Shown here: piece after piece, positions 42,077 to 50,630 of the stretch | Numbering within the stretch: the first letter of the stretch is position 1 | Layout of the letters: each line of letters starts with the position of its first letter | Source: SIG673 sp045638685 | Lineage (GTDB): Bacteria > Bacillota > Clostridia > Oscillospirales > CAG-272 | Length of the DNA stretch: 64,000 nucleotides | Direction of reading: 5' to 3' | NCBI GenBank assembly: GCA_045638685.1 | Contig: JAZUBT010000014.1 | Span: 1 to 64,000 of the forward strand | The notes under the pieces: model-generated | The model's database searches: none | Told to the model about the DNA's origin: nothing | What the model saw: only the letters and a program-made list of their open reading frames with translations | Made by a program: the position numbers and the translations under genes

Positions 42077-42793
42077 TCATTCAAGCTCACCAAGTGAGTG
42101 CATAATTATACCGCAAAGCGCTACCGCCGCGGTTTCTGCGCGAAGTATTCTTTTTCCGAGATATACGGTTTTATAACCCTTCTCCCTTGCAAGCTCGCTT
42201 TCGGCAACACTAAAACCGCCCTCGCTGCCGACGACTATCGCCGTATCTCCTTTTAATGAGCGGAAATCAGCCTCGTTTTCGGTAGCAAACTCGCAAGCAA
42301 AAAGCTTATTTTCCGCGGTTTCTCCGTGAAGGAGAGCTTTTTCAAAGCTGTCTGCGTAGCTGACAGGCGGAGCGATAGCGCGACCGCACTGCTTTGCGGC
42401 TTCAACGGAAACTCTGTTAAGTCTCGAAAGCTTGTTATCGTTTATATATGCCGAGGAGAACTCGGAATCGAAAACCACGATATTTTTAACGCCAAGCTCT
42501 ACCGCCTTCTGTACGACAAGCTCGGTTTTATCTCCTTTAAGGTATCCCGCGATAAGCGTTACGGAGCTACGAGTCTCGGTGTCCGACATTCTCTTTTCGG
42601 TTATGCTGACCGCCATATCCTTTTTGTTAATAGCGGTAACCGTTCCGATATACTCGTATCCACTGTTATCGCAGACTATAATCTGCTCGTTTTCCTTAAT
42701 TCGGAGTACGCTTACCGCATGGCGGAACTCCTCTCCGCCAATTATAAGCCCGTCCGTTATTTCCGAAACAAAAAATCTTCTTAAATCACTCAT
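42077..42793 (-). CDS. rsmE: 16S rRNA (uracil(1498)-N3)-methyltransferase
   Basis: 238 residues, standard length. It methylates N3 of U1498 in 16S rRNA with SAM. The PUA-like N-terminus (RRFFVSEI) and the SPOUT trefoil-knot motifs are visible: KAVELGVKNIVVFDSEFS, IVVGSEGGFSVAE and GKRILRAETAAVALCG. The start codon lies one base after the stop of the RluA-type gene (TAA-A-ATG), so translation is probably coupled. It is the last gene of the unit begun by the dehydratase/activase genes. Confidence 0.95.
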   Translation of the reverse strand: MSDLRRFFVSEITDGLIIGGEEFRHAVSVLRIKENEQIIVCDNSGYEYIGTVTAINKKDMAVSITEKRMSDTETRSSVTLIAGYLKGDKTELVVQKAVELGVKNIVVFDSEFSSAYINDNKLSRLNRVSVEAAKQCGRAIAPPVSYADSFEKALLHGETAENKLFACEFATENEADFRSLKGDTAIVVGSEGGFSVAESELAREKGYKTVYLGKRILRAETAAVALCGIIMHSLGELE

Positions 42794-42794
42794 T

Positions 42795-43766
42795 TTAAAA
42801 TTCCCTAAATTTCTTTGTAAACCACACGTCCTCAATGGGAAGCGAGACTACCTTTTCACGCAGGTACTCAAATTCACCCGCGTCTTCTTTAAATGCAAAA
42901 CGGATATACCTTGAATAAAGTGCCTGATATTTATATCCGTCCTTTTTGTCATCTCGGTTTATTCCGTACTTGCCGTCTCCAAGCAGCGGATGTCCTATCG
43001 AAGCCATATGCGCTCTTATCTGATGCGTTCTGCCTGTTACAAGCTCGACGTCAAGAAGCGCGTCTCCGTCCTTTTCTCCAATAACGGTATATTTCGTTAT
43101 TATCGTTTTAACGTCTCCCTTTGCAGGCTTGGTTTTATATACGGTAACGGTGTTTTTTTCGCTATCCTTTATAAGGTATCCGTAAAGGGTATCCTTTTTC
43201 TTTTCCGGCATACCGTGAACTGCGCAGACATAGCGCTTTACTATCTCGTCGTTTTTTATTTTCTCGTTAATAAACCTGAGCGCCGCCGCCGTCTTTGCTG
43301 CTATGACAAGGCCTCCCGTGTTTCTGTCTATTCTGTTGCAGAGCGCGGGCTGAAAGGAATTTTCCTCGTCAGGGATATACTCCCCCTTTCGGTAAAGGTA
43401 CGCTTTTATATGGTTTATAAGCGTATTTACGTCCTCACTGTCGTCCGAATGAACGATAAGCCCCGGCTTTTTGTTGCAGACTATTATGTTTTCGTCCTCG
43501 TAAACCGGAGTAACCGTCGGGATTATCGCTTTAAAGGAGCTTTCCGGTGTGTCCCCCGCAAAAAAATCGTCTTTTAGGTAAAGCTCTATTACGTCGCCCT
43601 CGCTTAGTCTTTGCGACGGTTCCGCGCGCTTTTTGTTCACCTTTATTTTCTTTGTACGCAGCGCCTTGTACAGCATTGACTGCGGAAGCGCCTTTAAGGT
43701 CTTGGTTAAAAATTTATCAAGCCTTTGGTCGGCGTCGTTTTTGTTTACAGTGTAGCTTTTATACAT
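42795..43766 (-). CDS. RluA-family 23S rRNA pseudouridine synthase
   Basis: 323 residues from the ATG at 43766, which follows TTGGAGAAATTT; a longer frame would need a TTG at 43787. Residues about 10-70 are an S4 RNA-binding domain (DQRLDKFLTKTLKALPQS). The catalytic Asp lies in CNRIDRNTGGLVIA, with VTGRTHQIRAHMASIGHPLLGD near the C-terminus. It isomerises uridines in rRNA; RluC/RluD-type sites are probable but not provable here. It sits between the CoA-dehydratase gene and rsmE on the same strand and shares a 1-base junction with rsmE. Confidence 0.93.
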   Translation of the reverse strand: MYKSYTVNKNDADQRLDKFLTKTLKALPQSMLYKALRTKKIKVNKKRAEPSQRLSEGDVIELYLKDDFFAGDTPESSFKAIIPTVTPVYEDENIIVCNKKPGLIVHSDDSEDVNTLINHIKAYLYRKGEYIPDEENSFQPALCNRIDRNTGGLVIAAKTAAALRFINEKIKNDEIVKRYVCAVHGMPEKKKDTLYGYLIKDSEKNTVTVYKTKPAKGDVKTIITKYTVIGEKDGDALLDVELVTGRTHQIRAHMASIGHPLLGDGKYGINRDDKKDGYKYQALYSRYIRFAFKEDAGEFEYLREKVVSLPIEDVWFTKKFREF

Positions 43767-43814
43767 AAATTTCTCCAAGTTTTGCAAGGAACCGTAAATA
43801 GGTGTTTTTCATTC

Positions 43815-45149
43815 TTATTGCTTAACCGCTTCGATACGGCTGCCTGTATCCTCGGCACGGCTGTTTTCTACCGTTATCTCCCCGTCGCGAAGTCTCTCTG
43901 CGGCAACCGCAAGCATAAGCTTAATACGGTTTTCCTGATTTACGCGCGTAGCTCCGGGATCGTAGTCTATCGGAACGATATTCGCCTTCGGATAAAGGCT
44001 TCTGATTTTTCTTATCATTCCTTTTCCTACAATATGGTTGGGCAGGCAGCCAAAAGGCTGGGCGCAAACGATATTTTCGTATCCCGAATGAGCAAGCTCT
44101 ATCATCTCTGCAGTAAGCAGCCAGCCTTCTCCCATTTTAGCACCGTAGCCTATAACGTCGCTTACCGTAGCCTTAAGCTCGTCGTAAGACAGAGGCTTAT
44201 GGTACTGCGGGTATTCGCTAAGCACCTTATGCATTACGCCGTCTGTCTTTTTGAGTATATTAAGCAGCTTTTCGCAGATAAACCTTTTAATCCTGCTTCC
44301 GCCGTAAAGCTTAATGTCCTCTATTCTGTTATCAATCTTAAAGCTGATAAAGCCCATTATGCCGGGAACGTTTACCTCGCAGTCCTGCGATTTTAAGAAC
44401 TCCTCAAGATCGTTATTCGCAAGAGAGGAATATTTTACGTATATTTCGCCGACAACACCGACCTTCACCTTCGGCGTTATTTTTCTTTCGATAGCGGCAA
44501 AGTCAGCCGTTATGGCTCTCATATTCTTCTCAAGAGCGCCACTTGTCCAGCCCTTACCGTTTTTCAGCTGCTCCGAAAGAACATTTACCCATTTATCTAC
44601 CGTTCTTTCAGACGCGCCCTTTTCCGTTTCGTAAGGCTCGGTCTGGTTTTTAAGCAGCATAAGAAGGTCTCCGTAGCAAAGGGAGATTATAAACTTAACA
44701 AGCATCGGCACAGAAAGCTTTAAGCTGCTCTCCTTTTCAAGACCGGAAATATTAAAGGATATTACCGGAATATGACCGTAACCCGCCTTGCGGAGCGCCT
44801 TTTTAAGAAGGTGTATGTAGTTTGACGCGCGGCAGCCGCCTCCCGTCTGGGTTATCAGCAGCGCGGTGCTGTCGAGGTCGTATTTACCCGAATTAAGCGC
44901 GTCTATCATCTGCCCTATTACGAGGAGCGCCGGATAGCAGGTATCGTTATGGACGTATTTCAGTCCCTCCTCCACCACAGACGGCCCTTTGTTTGACAGA
45001 ATTTCAACGTTATATCCGTAGGATAAAAATATATTTTTCAGTATGCAAAAATGTATGTGTACCATATCGGGAGCAAGTATCGTATAGGTTTTTTTCATTT
45101 CGTTTTTAAACGGTACGCTCGACACAATATGAGATTTGATTTCTTTCAT
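43815..45149 (-). CDS. 2-hydroxyacyl-CoA dehydratase-like (DUF2229/HgdB-related) protein
   Basis: 444 residues. It resembles the C-terminal half of the large YjiL/YjiM-type activase fusion proteins. Conserved pieces include HNDTCYPALLVIGQM (Cys-Tyr-Pro motif), LITQTGGGCRASNYI, KVGVVGEIYVKYSS, and the Cys-Gln-Pro-Phe-Gly-Cys-Leu motif in IVCAQPFGCLPNHI. These Cys are likely iron-sulfur ligands. It is encoded 58 bases after the activase gene, so the two probably form one complex that is a single fused chain in many relatives. GGAG precedes the ATG. The true reaction of this family is not established. Confidence 0.8.
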   Translation of the reverse strand: MKEIKSHIVSSVPFKNEMKKTYTILAPDMVHIHFCILKNIFLSYGYNVEILSNKGPSVVEEGLKYVHNDTCYPALLVIGQMIDALNSGKYDLDSTALLITQTGGGCRASNYIHLLKKALRKAGYGHIPVISFNISGLEKESSLKLSVPMLVKFIISLCYGDLLMLLKNQTEPYETEKGASERTVDKWVNVLSEQLKNGKGWTSGALEKNMRAITADFAAIERKITPKVKVGVVGEIYVKYSSLANNDLEEFLKSQDCEVNVPGIMGFISFKIDNRIEDIKLYGGSRIKRFICEKLLNILKKTDGVMHKVLSEYPQYHKPLSYDELKATVSDVIGYGAKMGEGWLLTAEMIELAHSGYENIVCAQPFGCLPNHIVGKGMIRKIRSLYPKANIVPIDYDPGATRVNQENRIKLMLAVAAERLRDGEITVENSRAEDTGSRIEAVKQ

Positions 45150-45207
45150 AAAGCTCCATTCCGCCGCCTTAAAAGCGGCTGCACATAATTAATTTTAAAA
45201 GTCGCTT

Positions 45208-48156
45208 TTATTTTGAGATTGCGGAGAAAAGACTGCGAAGTCTGATTTTTACCGCTCCGAGATTGGTTATTTCATCAATCTTAATCTGCGTGTATATCTT
45301 TCCCTCGCTGTCAAGTATAGCTCTCGTTTCGTCGGTTGTAATAGCGTCAACTCCGCATCCGAAGGAGACAAGCTGAACGAGATCCATATCCGATTTGTTA
45401 GCTATGTATTTCGCCGCGGCGTAAAGTCTTGAATGGTAGGTCCACTGGTTAAGAACTCCAACCTTAAACCTCTCCATTTCACAGCTTACGCTGTCCTCGG
45501 TAATAACCGCCGCTCCGAGCGAGGTTATAAGCTTATTGATTCCGTGGTTAATTTCCGGATCAACGTGGTACGGCCTACCCGCGAGTATGATAATATGCCT
45601 ACCCTCACGTCGAGCCGCCTCTACGTATTCCTTGCTCTTTAACCTAAGCGCGTTCATGTGCGCGAAGTATTCACCGTAAGCCTTTTCCGTCGCTTTTTTA
45701 ACGTCGGAAAGCTTGAATACTCCGCCAAAGTGCCCGTTCATCTTTTCGGCAAATTTCTTATAAAATTCCTTCGGCTTATGTATTCCGAAATAGTCGTAGA
45801 TAAATTTCGTGCCCGAAAGGCTTTTTACGTTCGCCTGAAGCACCTCCGGATAGTACGCAACAACGGGACAGTTATAGTGGTTGTCTCCAAGTCCCTCGTC
45901 AAGATTATACGTAAGACAGGGATAGAATATCGCGTCAACGCCTTCCTTTAAGAGCGCCTCGATATGTCCGTGTATAAGCTTTGCGGGGAAGCAGATGGTA
46001 TCCGAGGGAATTGACTGCTGACCGTCAAGATAAAGCTTACGGTTTGAAAGCGGTGAAACCACAACCTCAAAGCCAAGCTCGGTAAGAAGCGTGTGCCAGA
46101 ACGGAAGAAGCTCGTACATATTGAGACCGAGCGGTATGCCTATTCTGCCTTTATCTCCGGGAACGCCTTTATATTTAGATAAAAGCGTAAGCTTATATTC
46201 GTAAAGGTCAAGCCTGTTTTCTCCCTCTTTTTTACCGATAGGAGTATCACAGCGGTTACCAGCTATAAATTTTCTCTTTTTTCCTCCCTCGGTCGCAAAG
46301 GTGTTAACGGTAAGCTTACAGTTGTTGGTACAGCCCTTGCAGGTCGTTGCCTTAACCTCGTGCTTAAAGCCTTCAAGCTCGGAAAGAGATAAAATACTAC
46401 TCTTTTCTTCAGCTTTTTCTTGCGCGTACAGTGCGGCACCGTAAGCACCCATAAGTCCCGCTATATCAGGTCTTACGACGTTCATTCCGATTTCCTTTTC
46501 AAAGGCGCGCAGAACAGCGTCGTTAAAGAACGTTCCTCCCTGAACGACTATGTTTTTTCCAAGCGAAACGGACGCGTCCTTCGTCGTCGCTCTTATAACC
46601 TTATAAAGCGCGTTTTTAACAACCGACATAGAAAGACCTGCCGATATGTTGTCAATGGTAGCTCCGTCCTTCTGTGCCTGCTTTACCGATGAATTCATAA
46701 ACACGGTGCAGCGAGATCCAAGCTCAACCGGTGCCTTAGCGAAAAGCCCAAGCCTTGCAAAGTCTGCTATATCGTATTTAAGCGCTCCCGCGAAGGTCTG
46801 CAAAAATGAGCCACAGCCAGACGAGCAAGCCTCGTTAAGGAATATATTATCTACTACACCGCTTGCAATTTTAAAGCATTTTATGTCCTGACCGCCGATA
46901 TCAAGTATAAAATCAACGTCGGGCTTAAAATGTCTTGCTGCATAGAAATGCGCCACCGTTTCAACAAGACCGAAGTCAAGCGAAAAGGCGTTCTTTATTA
47001 TCTCCTCACCGTAACCGGTAGCGGCAGCAGCGGCTATTTTCAGGTTTGGATATTCTCTGTAAAACTCCTTTAAAAAGTCAAGCACTATCGGAACGGGATT
47101 TCCGCTGTTGCTTCTGTAAACCGAATGAAGAAGTCTTCCCTTACCGTCGGTTACCGCGCATTTAAGCGTTGTTGAGCCTGCGTCTATTCCGAGATAAACG
47201 CTTCCCTCCGATGCACCGGGCTCCGCTCTTTCAACCTTATCAAGAGCGTGTCTTTCGTAAAACTCCTTATATTCCTCCTCGCTTTCAAAAAGCGGCTCGG
47301 TGGACTTATATTTGGCATCTGTTTTTCTTTCGGCGATAGCCTTTGAAATATCGCCTATTTTGTAGGTTTTCTCCTGCGGAGCCATAGCTGCACCCATCGC
47401 AACGAAGCTCAGCGAGTTTTCGGGGCAAAAGCCTTTAACCTTAAGAGTATGGTCAAACGCCTCGCGCAGCTGAGAATGGAAGGTAAGCGGTCCTCCAAGG
47501 TAAAGGACATTTCCTTTAATCTGCCTACCCTGAGCAAGTCCCGCTACCGTTTGATTTACTACCGCGTAAAAAATTGACGCGGAGATATCTGGTATTCTCG
47601 CCCCCTGATTTAACAGCGGCTGTATATCGCTTTTTGCGAAAACTCCGCATCTTGAAGCGATAACGTATATTTTTTCATATTTTTTTGCTTCCTCATCCAT
47701 TTCGTCGGGCGTTATTCCGAGCAGCGTTGCCATCTGGTCGATAAACGCGCCCGTTCCGCCCGCGCAGGAGCCGTTCATTCTTACCTCAAGCTCCTTTTCG
47801 CCGCTTTCCTCCCCCGTTAAAAACAGTATTTTTGCATCCTCTCCGCCAAGCTCTATGACGGCGTCCGTTTCGGGAGCGTATTTCAGTACCGCGGTACGGG
47901 TAGCATAGACCTCCTGAACAAAAGGAAAGCCCGCGTCCTCCGCAAAGCCCATTCCGGCAGATCCGGATATACAAAGCTTAACCTCGTCGCTATCCGAAAG
48001 ATTAAATTTATTTTTTATTTTTTCGATAAGCGCCGTTGCCTTCGGGGGAATCTCAGAAAAATGTCTTTCGTAGGAATCAAATATAAGCTCCCCGTCCTCG
48101 TTAATTACCGCGCTTTTTATAGTTGTTGAACCGATATCAAGTCCGATATTCAGCAT
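45208..48156 (-). CDS. 2-hydroxyacyl-CoA dehydratase activase-like ATPase with two BadF/BadG domains
   Basis: 982 residues from the ATG at 48156, set by AAAGGTG. There are two tandem ASKHA ATPase domains: the first starts NIGLDIGSTTIKSAV with NGSCAGGTGAFIDQ; the second, at about residue 325, has YLGIDAGSTTLKCAV with NEACSSGCGSFLQT. Cys of the CAGGTG/CSSGCG segments normally hold a [4Fe-4S] cluster between subunits. From about 620 a DUF2229 part follows (ATTCKGCTNNCKLTV, IGIPLGLNMYELLPFW, ILAGRPYHVDPEINHG). Related activases push electrons into a dehydratase partner with ATP. It leads an operon with the dehydratase-like gene, an RluA-type synthase gene and rsmE. Confidence 0.88.
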   Translation of the reverse strand: MLNIGLDIGSTTIKSAVINEDGELIFDSYERHFSEIPPKATALIEKIKNKFNLSDSDEVKLCISGSAGMGFAEDAGFPFVQEVYATRTAVLKYAPETDAVIELGGEDAKILFLTGEESGEKELEVRMNGSCAGGTGAFIDQMATLLGITPDEMDEEAKKYEKIYVIASRCGVFAKSDIQPLLNQGARIPDISASIFYAVVNQTVAGLAQGRQIKGNVLYLGGPLTFHSQLREAFDHTLKVKGFCPENSLSFVAMGAAMAPQEKTYKIGDISKAIAERKTDAKYKSTEPLFESEEEYKEFYERHALDKVERAEPGASEGSVYLGIDAGSTTLKCAVTDGKGRLLHSVYRSNSGNPVPIVLDFLKEFYREYPNLKIAAAAATGYGEEIIKNAFSLDFGLVETVAHFYAARHFKPDVDFILDIGGQDIKCFKIASGVVDNIFLNEACSSGCGSFLQTFAGALKYDIADFARLGLFAKAPVELGSRCTVFMNSSVKQAQKDGATIDNISAGLSMSVVKNALYKVIRATTKDASVSLGKNIVVQGGTFFNDAVLRAFEKEIGMNVVRPDIAGLMGAYGAALYAQEKAEEKSSILSLSELEGFKHEVKATTCKGCTNNCKLTVNTFATEGGKKRKFIAGNRCDTPIGKKEGENRLDLYEYKLTLLSKYKGVPGDKGRIGIPLGLNMYELLPFWHTLLTELGFEVVVSPLSNRKLYLDGQQSIPSDTICFPAKLIHGHIEALLKEGVDAIFYPCLTYNLDEGLGDNHYNCPVVAYYPEVLQANVKSLSGTKFIYDYFGIHKPKEFYKKFAEKMNGHFGGVFKLSDVKKATEKAYGEYFAHMNALRLKSKEYVEAARREGRHIIILAGRPYHVDPEINHGINKLITSLGAAVITEDSVSCEMERFKVGVLNQWTYHSRLYAAAKYIANKSDMDLVQLVSFGCGVDAITTDETRAILDSEGKIYTQIKIDEITNLGAVKIRLRSLFSAISK

Positions 48157-48285
48157 ATATATCACCTTTATTATTAAATTAAAATTTGAAAATAAGTATA
48201 AAAATTAACTTATTAGTTTAATTTTAACAGAGATTAATGTATATGTCGTGAATATATTTTTGTAATTTTATAAATAAACGCAAAA

Positions 48286-48336
48286 AAAGAACGCACCCCG
48301 AAACGCTCATTTTACAAATTTCGGGGGGCTTTTTTA
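48286..48336. terminator. Terminator-like hairpin in the 48.2-48.8 kb gap
   Basis: CCCCGAAA ... TTTCGGGG with a 16-base loop; T-runs follow on both strands (TTTTTTATTTTT on plus, TCTTTTTTTG on minus). It may end transcripts that start at the small RNA promoter upstream on minus. Confidence 0.7.
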
Positions 48337-48349
48337 TTTTTATTGACCT

Positions 48350-48470
48350 ATGTTGAAACACTTTTTCATTAAAGCATTCATAGGGAAAGGCACAGCTTTA
48401 AGGGAATAAAAAGCGATAGCTTTTCTTTTTTTACTGCCGCTTTGAAGCGAGTGAGGATTATAAGTTAAAG
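48350..48470. other. Hairpin-rich noncoding stretch
   Basis: Several small stems occur in a row: TTAAAGC/GCTTTAA (48370-48402), AAAAGC-gata-GCTTTT (48409-48424) and CGCTT-tg-AAGCG (48438-48449). No known RNA family was recognised. It may be part of a longer transcript or a decayed repeat element. Confidence 0.4.
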
Positions 48471-48654
48471 GCGCATTTATAGACATTATTTGATTTTATT
48501 CGCTCATATTTAGCTTTTTATTAATATATAGCGCTTGTTAACCGCCGTTTACTTAAACGTATATAAAGAAAATAATCTTAAATCCAAAGCCTCACTAAAA
48601 ACTTTTGTTATTATTAAACCATCAAAGCGTAAGAAGGTTTTTTGTCTGCCCTAA

Positions 48655-48739
48655 ATGGTAAAACAAAAGAGTTGGGAACGCAGAAGTGAACTCTCTTGTT
48701 GCAAAGACAATAAGAGGCTCGTCGCAGAATCCCAACTCA
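48655..48739 (-). ncRNA. Candidate small RNA: compact hairpin with a large internal loop
   Basis: Read on minus, the predicted transcript starts near 48739. GAGTTGGGA pairs perfectly with TCCCAACTC (48730-48738 and 48668-48676) as the closing stem, directly followed by TTTTGTTTT, a terminator-like end. Inside, a second stem pairs CTCTTATTGT with ACAAGAG around CTTTGCA. Between the stems both strands of the internal loop carry TTCTGCG. A strong promoter lies at the right distance. The long rod with a central bubble recalls 6S RNA, but it is about half the normal length and I cannot assign a family. Confidence 0.6.
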
Positions 48740-48745
48740 AATGGT

Positions 48746-48775
48746 AGTATAACAAAAAAAACTGCCAACTGTCAA
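48746..48775 (-). promoter_or_regulatory. Promoter of the candidate small RNA
   Basis: Read on minus: TTGACA (48770-48775), 18-bp spacer rich in T, TATACT (48746-48751). Confidence 0.8.
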
Positions 48776-48802
48776 GGGTAGGATTTTAAATTAATATTCC
48801 AC

Positions 48803-48842
48803 TAAAAAACTGAGCGTCCCGTTTTAAGGGGACGCTCAGCCG
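48803..48842 (-). terminator. Intrinsic terminator of the hydrogenase operon
   Basis: TGAGCGTCCC / GGGACGCTCA stem around CTTAAAAC, then GTTTTTTAG on minus. Confidence 0.9.
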
Positions 48843-48861
48843 TTATAATTTTATATTAAAC

Positions 48862-50613
48862 TTATATAAAATACCTTTCCTTTGCGGAATAAGTGGTGTG
48901 AAGAAGCTCGTGCGCCTTGTGTCCGCCGGGCTCACCGAGGAACTCCTCGTAGATAGCCTTGATTTCGGGGTTCTCATGAGATTTACGTACAGACTTGCTT
49001 GCGTCCTCGTCGTAGAGAGCCTTAGCGCGGAGCGCCTTAACGTCAATGTACTGAAGATCTTTTGAAGAAACAATAGGCTGTCCGCCTCCCGTTACGCATC
49101 CGCCGGGACAACACATAACCTCGATAAAGTGATAGTTCTTCTCGCCGCTCTTTACAGCCTCAAGAACCTTCTTCGCGTTCGCGGTGCCGTGAGCTACCGC
49201 AACGTTTATCTGCTTACCGTTAAGGTCTATCGTTGCTTCCTTAACGCCGGTTGTTCCTCTGACCGCCTCGAAGTTTACGTTTTCAAGAGTTTTACCGGTT
49301 ACTATCTCATAAACGGTACGGAGAGCTGCCTCCATAACTCCTCCGGTTGCTCCAAAGATATCAGCGGCTCCCGCAGAAGCTCCCATTACAGAATCAAACT
49401 GCTCGTCGGGAAGTCTTGCGAAATCTATACCTGCCTGCTTAATCATTCTTGCAAGCTCACGAACGGTTATTACGTGGTCAACGTCCTTCATGCCATTGTT
49501 TCCAAGCTCGGGGCGGTTTGCCTCGTACTTTTTAGCGGTACAGGGCATTACCGAAACAACTACTATCGACTTAGGATCAATTCCCATCTTCTCTGCGTAA
49601 TAGGTCTTAGCCATTGCGCCCGTCATCTCGTGAGGAGACTTGCAGGAGGAGAGGTTGGGGATAAATTCGGGGTAGAACTTCTCACAGTAGGAAACCCATC
49701 CGGGAGAACAGGAGGTTATCATAGGAAGAACTGCGTTCTTGTCGCCAAGGCGATGGATAAGCTCGGTTCCCTCCTCCATTATGGTAAGGTCTGCGCCGAA
49801 GTTGGTATCAAATACCTTGTCAAATCCGAGACGGCGGAGAGCCGCTACGAGCTTACCGGTCTGAGCAACGCCCATAGGAAGTCCGAATTCCTCTCCGATG
49901 GATGCCCTTACTGCCGGAGCGGGCTGTACGACTACGTGCTTATTGGGATCGCTGATTGCTGCCCATACGTCGTCGATGCTCTCTTTTTCATGGAGAGCTC
50001 CAACAGGACAAGCAACTATACACTGTCCGCAGTTTACACAGGAGGTAGCCATAAGGGGACGTCCGAATATCGGGCCTATCTGAGTCTTAAAGCCTCTCTT
50101 AGATACGCCGATAGCTCCGATTTCCTGAACGTTGGTACAAGCAGCTACGCAGCGGCGGCAGTTTATACACTTGGAGTTGTCTCTTACGATAGAGGGAGAA
50201 AGGTCGTCAACGCTTGTTTCCTTGTTTGCTCCGTCGTAAGGATACTCCTTAACGCCGTATTCACGGCAGAGAGCCTGAAGCTCACAGTTTTCGGAGCGTA
50301 CACAAGAGGTACACTCTCTGTTATGAGAAGCGAGAAGCAGCTCGAGATTTACCTTGCGCTGCTTACGAAGCTGCTCGGTGTTGGTACGCACTACCATTCC
50401 CTCTGCTGCGGGCATTACGCACGCTGCGGCAAGTCCTCTTGCCTTCTCTATTTCAACGAGACATATACGGCAAGCGCCTATCTGCTGTACGTCTTTAAGA
50501 TAACAGAGTGTGGGAACGTTTATATTCGCGGCTCTTGCCGCCTCAAGAACGGTGGAGCCTTCGGGAACCGTAACGCTTACGCCGTCTATTGTTAAAGTAA
50601 TCATATTTTCCAT
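48862..50613 (-). CDS. hydA: [FeFe] hydrogenase catalytic subunit (HydA, group A)
   Basis: 583 residues from the ATG at 50613, which follows GGGAGGAGC. It makes or uses H2. In order: an N-terminal [2Fe-2S] ferredoxin domain (CYLKDVQQIGACRICLVE), a His-ligated cluster (HNRECTSCVRSENCELQ), two [4Fe-4S] sites (CINCRRCVAAC and CVNCGQCIVACPVGAL), and the H-cluster domain with TSCSPGW, MPCTAKKYE and EVMCCPGGCVTGGGQP. The TSCSPGW form of motif L1 is known from NAD(P)-linked clostridial enzymes. With hydB and hydC upstream it makes a trimeric hydrogenase, probably coupling NADH and ferredoxin to H2. Confidence 0.96.
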   Translation of the reverse strand: MENMITLTIDGVSVTVPEGSTVLEAARAANINVPTLCYLKDVQQIGACRICLVEIEKARGLAAACVMPAAEGMVVRTNTEQLRKQRKVNLELLLASHNRECTSCVRSENCELQALCREYGVKEYPYDGANKETSVDDLSPSIVRDNSKCINCRRCVAACTNVQEIGAIGVSKRGFKTQIGPIFGRPLMATSCVNCGQCIVACPVGALHEKESIDDVWAAISDPNKHVVVQPAPAVRASIGEEFGLPMGVAQTGKLVAALRRLGFDKVFDTNFGADLTIMEEGTELIHRLGDKNAVLPMITSCSPGWVSYCEKFYPEFIPNLSSCKSPHEMTGAMAKTYYAEKMGIDPKSIVVVSVMPCTAKKYEANRPELGNNGMKDVDHVITVRELARMIKQAGIDFARLPDEQFDSVMGASAGAADIFGATGGVMEAALRTVYEIVTGKTLENVNFEAVRGTTGVKEATIDLNGKQINVAVAHGTANAKKVLEAVKSGEKNYHFIEVMCCPGGCVTGGGQPIVSSKDLQYIDVKALRAKALYDEDASKSVRKSHENPEIKAIYEEFLGEPGGHKAHELLHTTYSAKERYFI

Positions 50614-50630
50614 TTCTTTAGCTCCTCCCA

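Noticed and set aside
43940..43960. A further ACGCGCGTA motif like that at the LRR and TIR promoters
   Set aside because: It lies inside the dehydratase-like coding region and is not followed by TTGACA.
48655..48739. Firm assignment to 6S RNA or SRP RNA
   Set aside because: The SRP GGAAGGAAGCAGCC-type loop is absent and the length is about half of 6S RNA, so it was kept as an unassigned candidate.
49129..50595. Long open frame on plus (488 codons) antisense to hydA
   Set aside because: The opposite strand encodes all HydA cluster motifs; this frame has no recognisable domain and no start signal.
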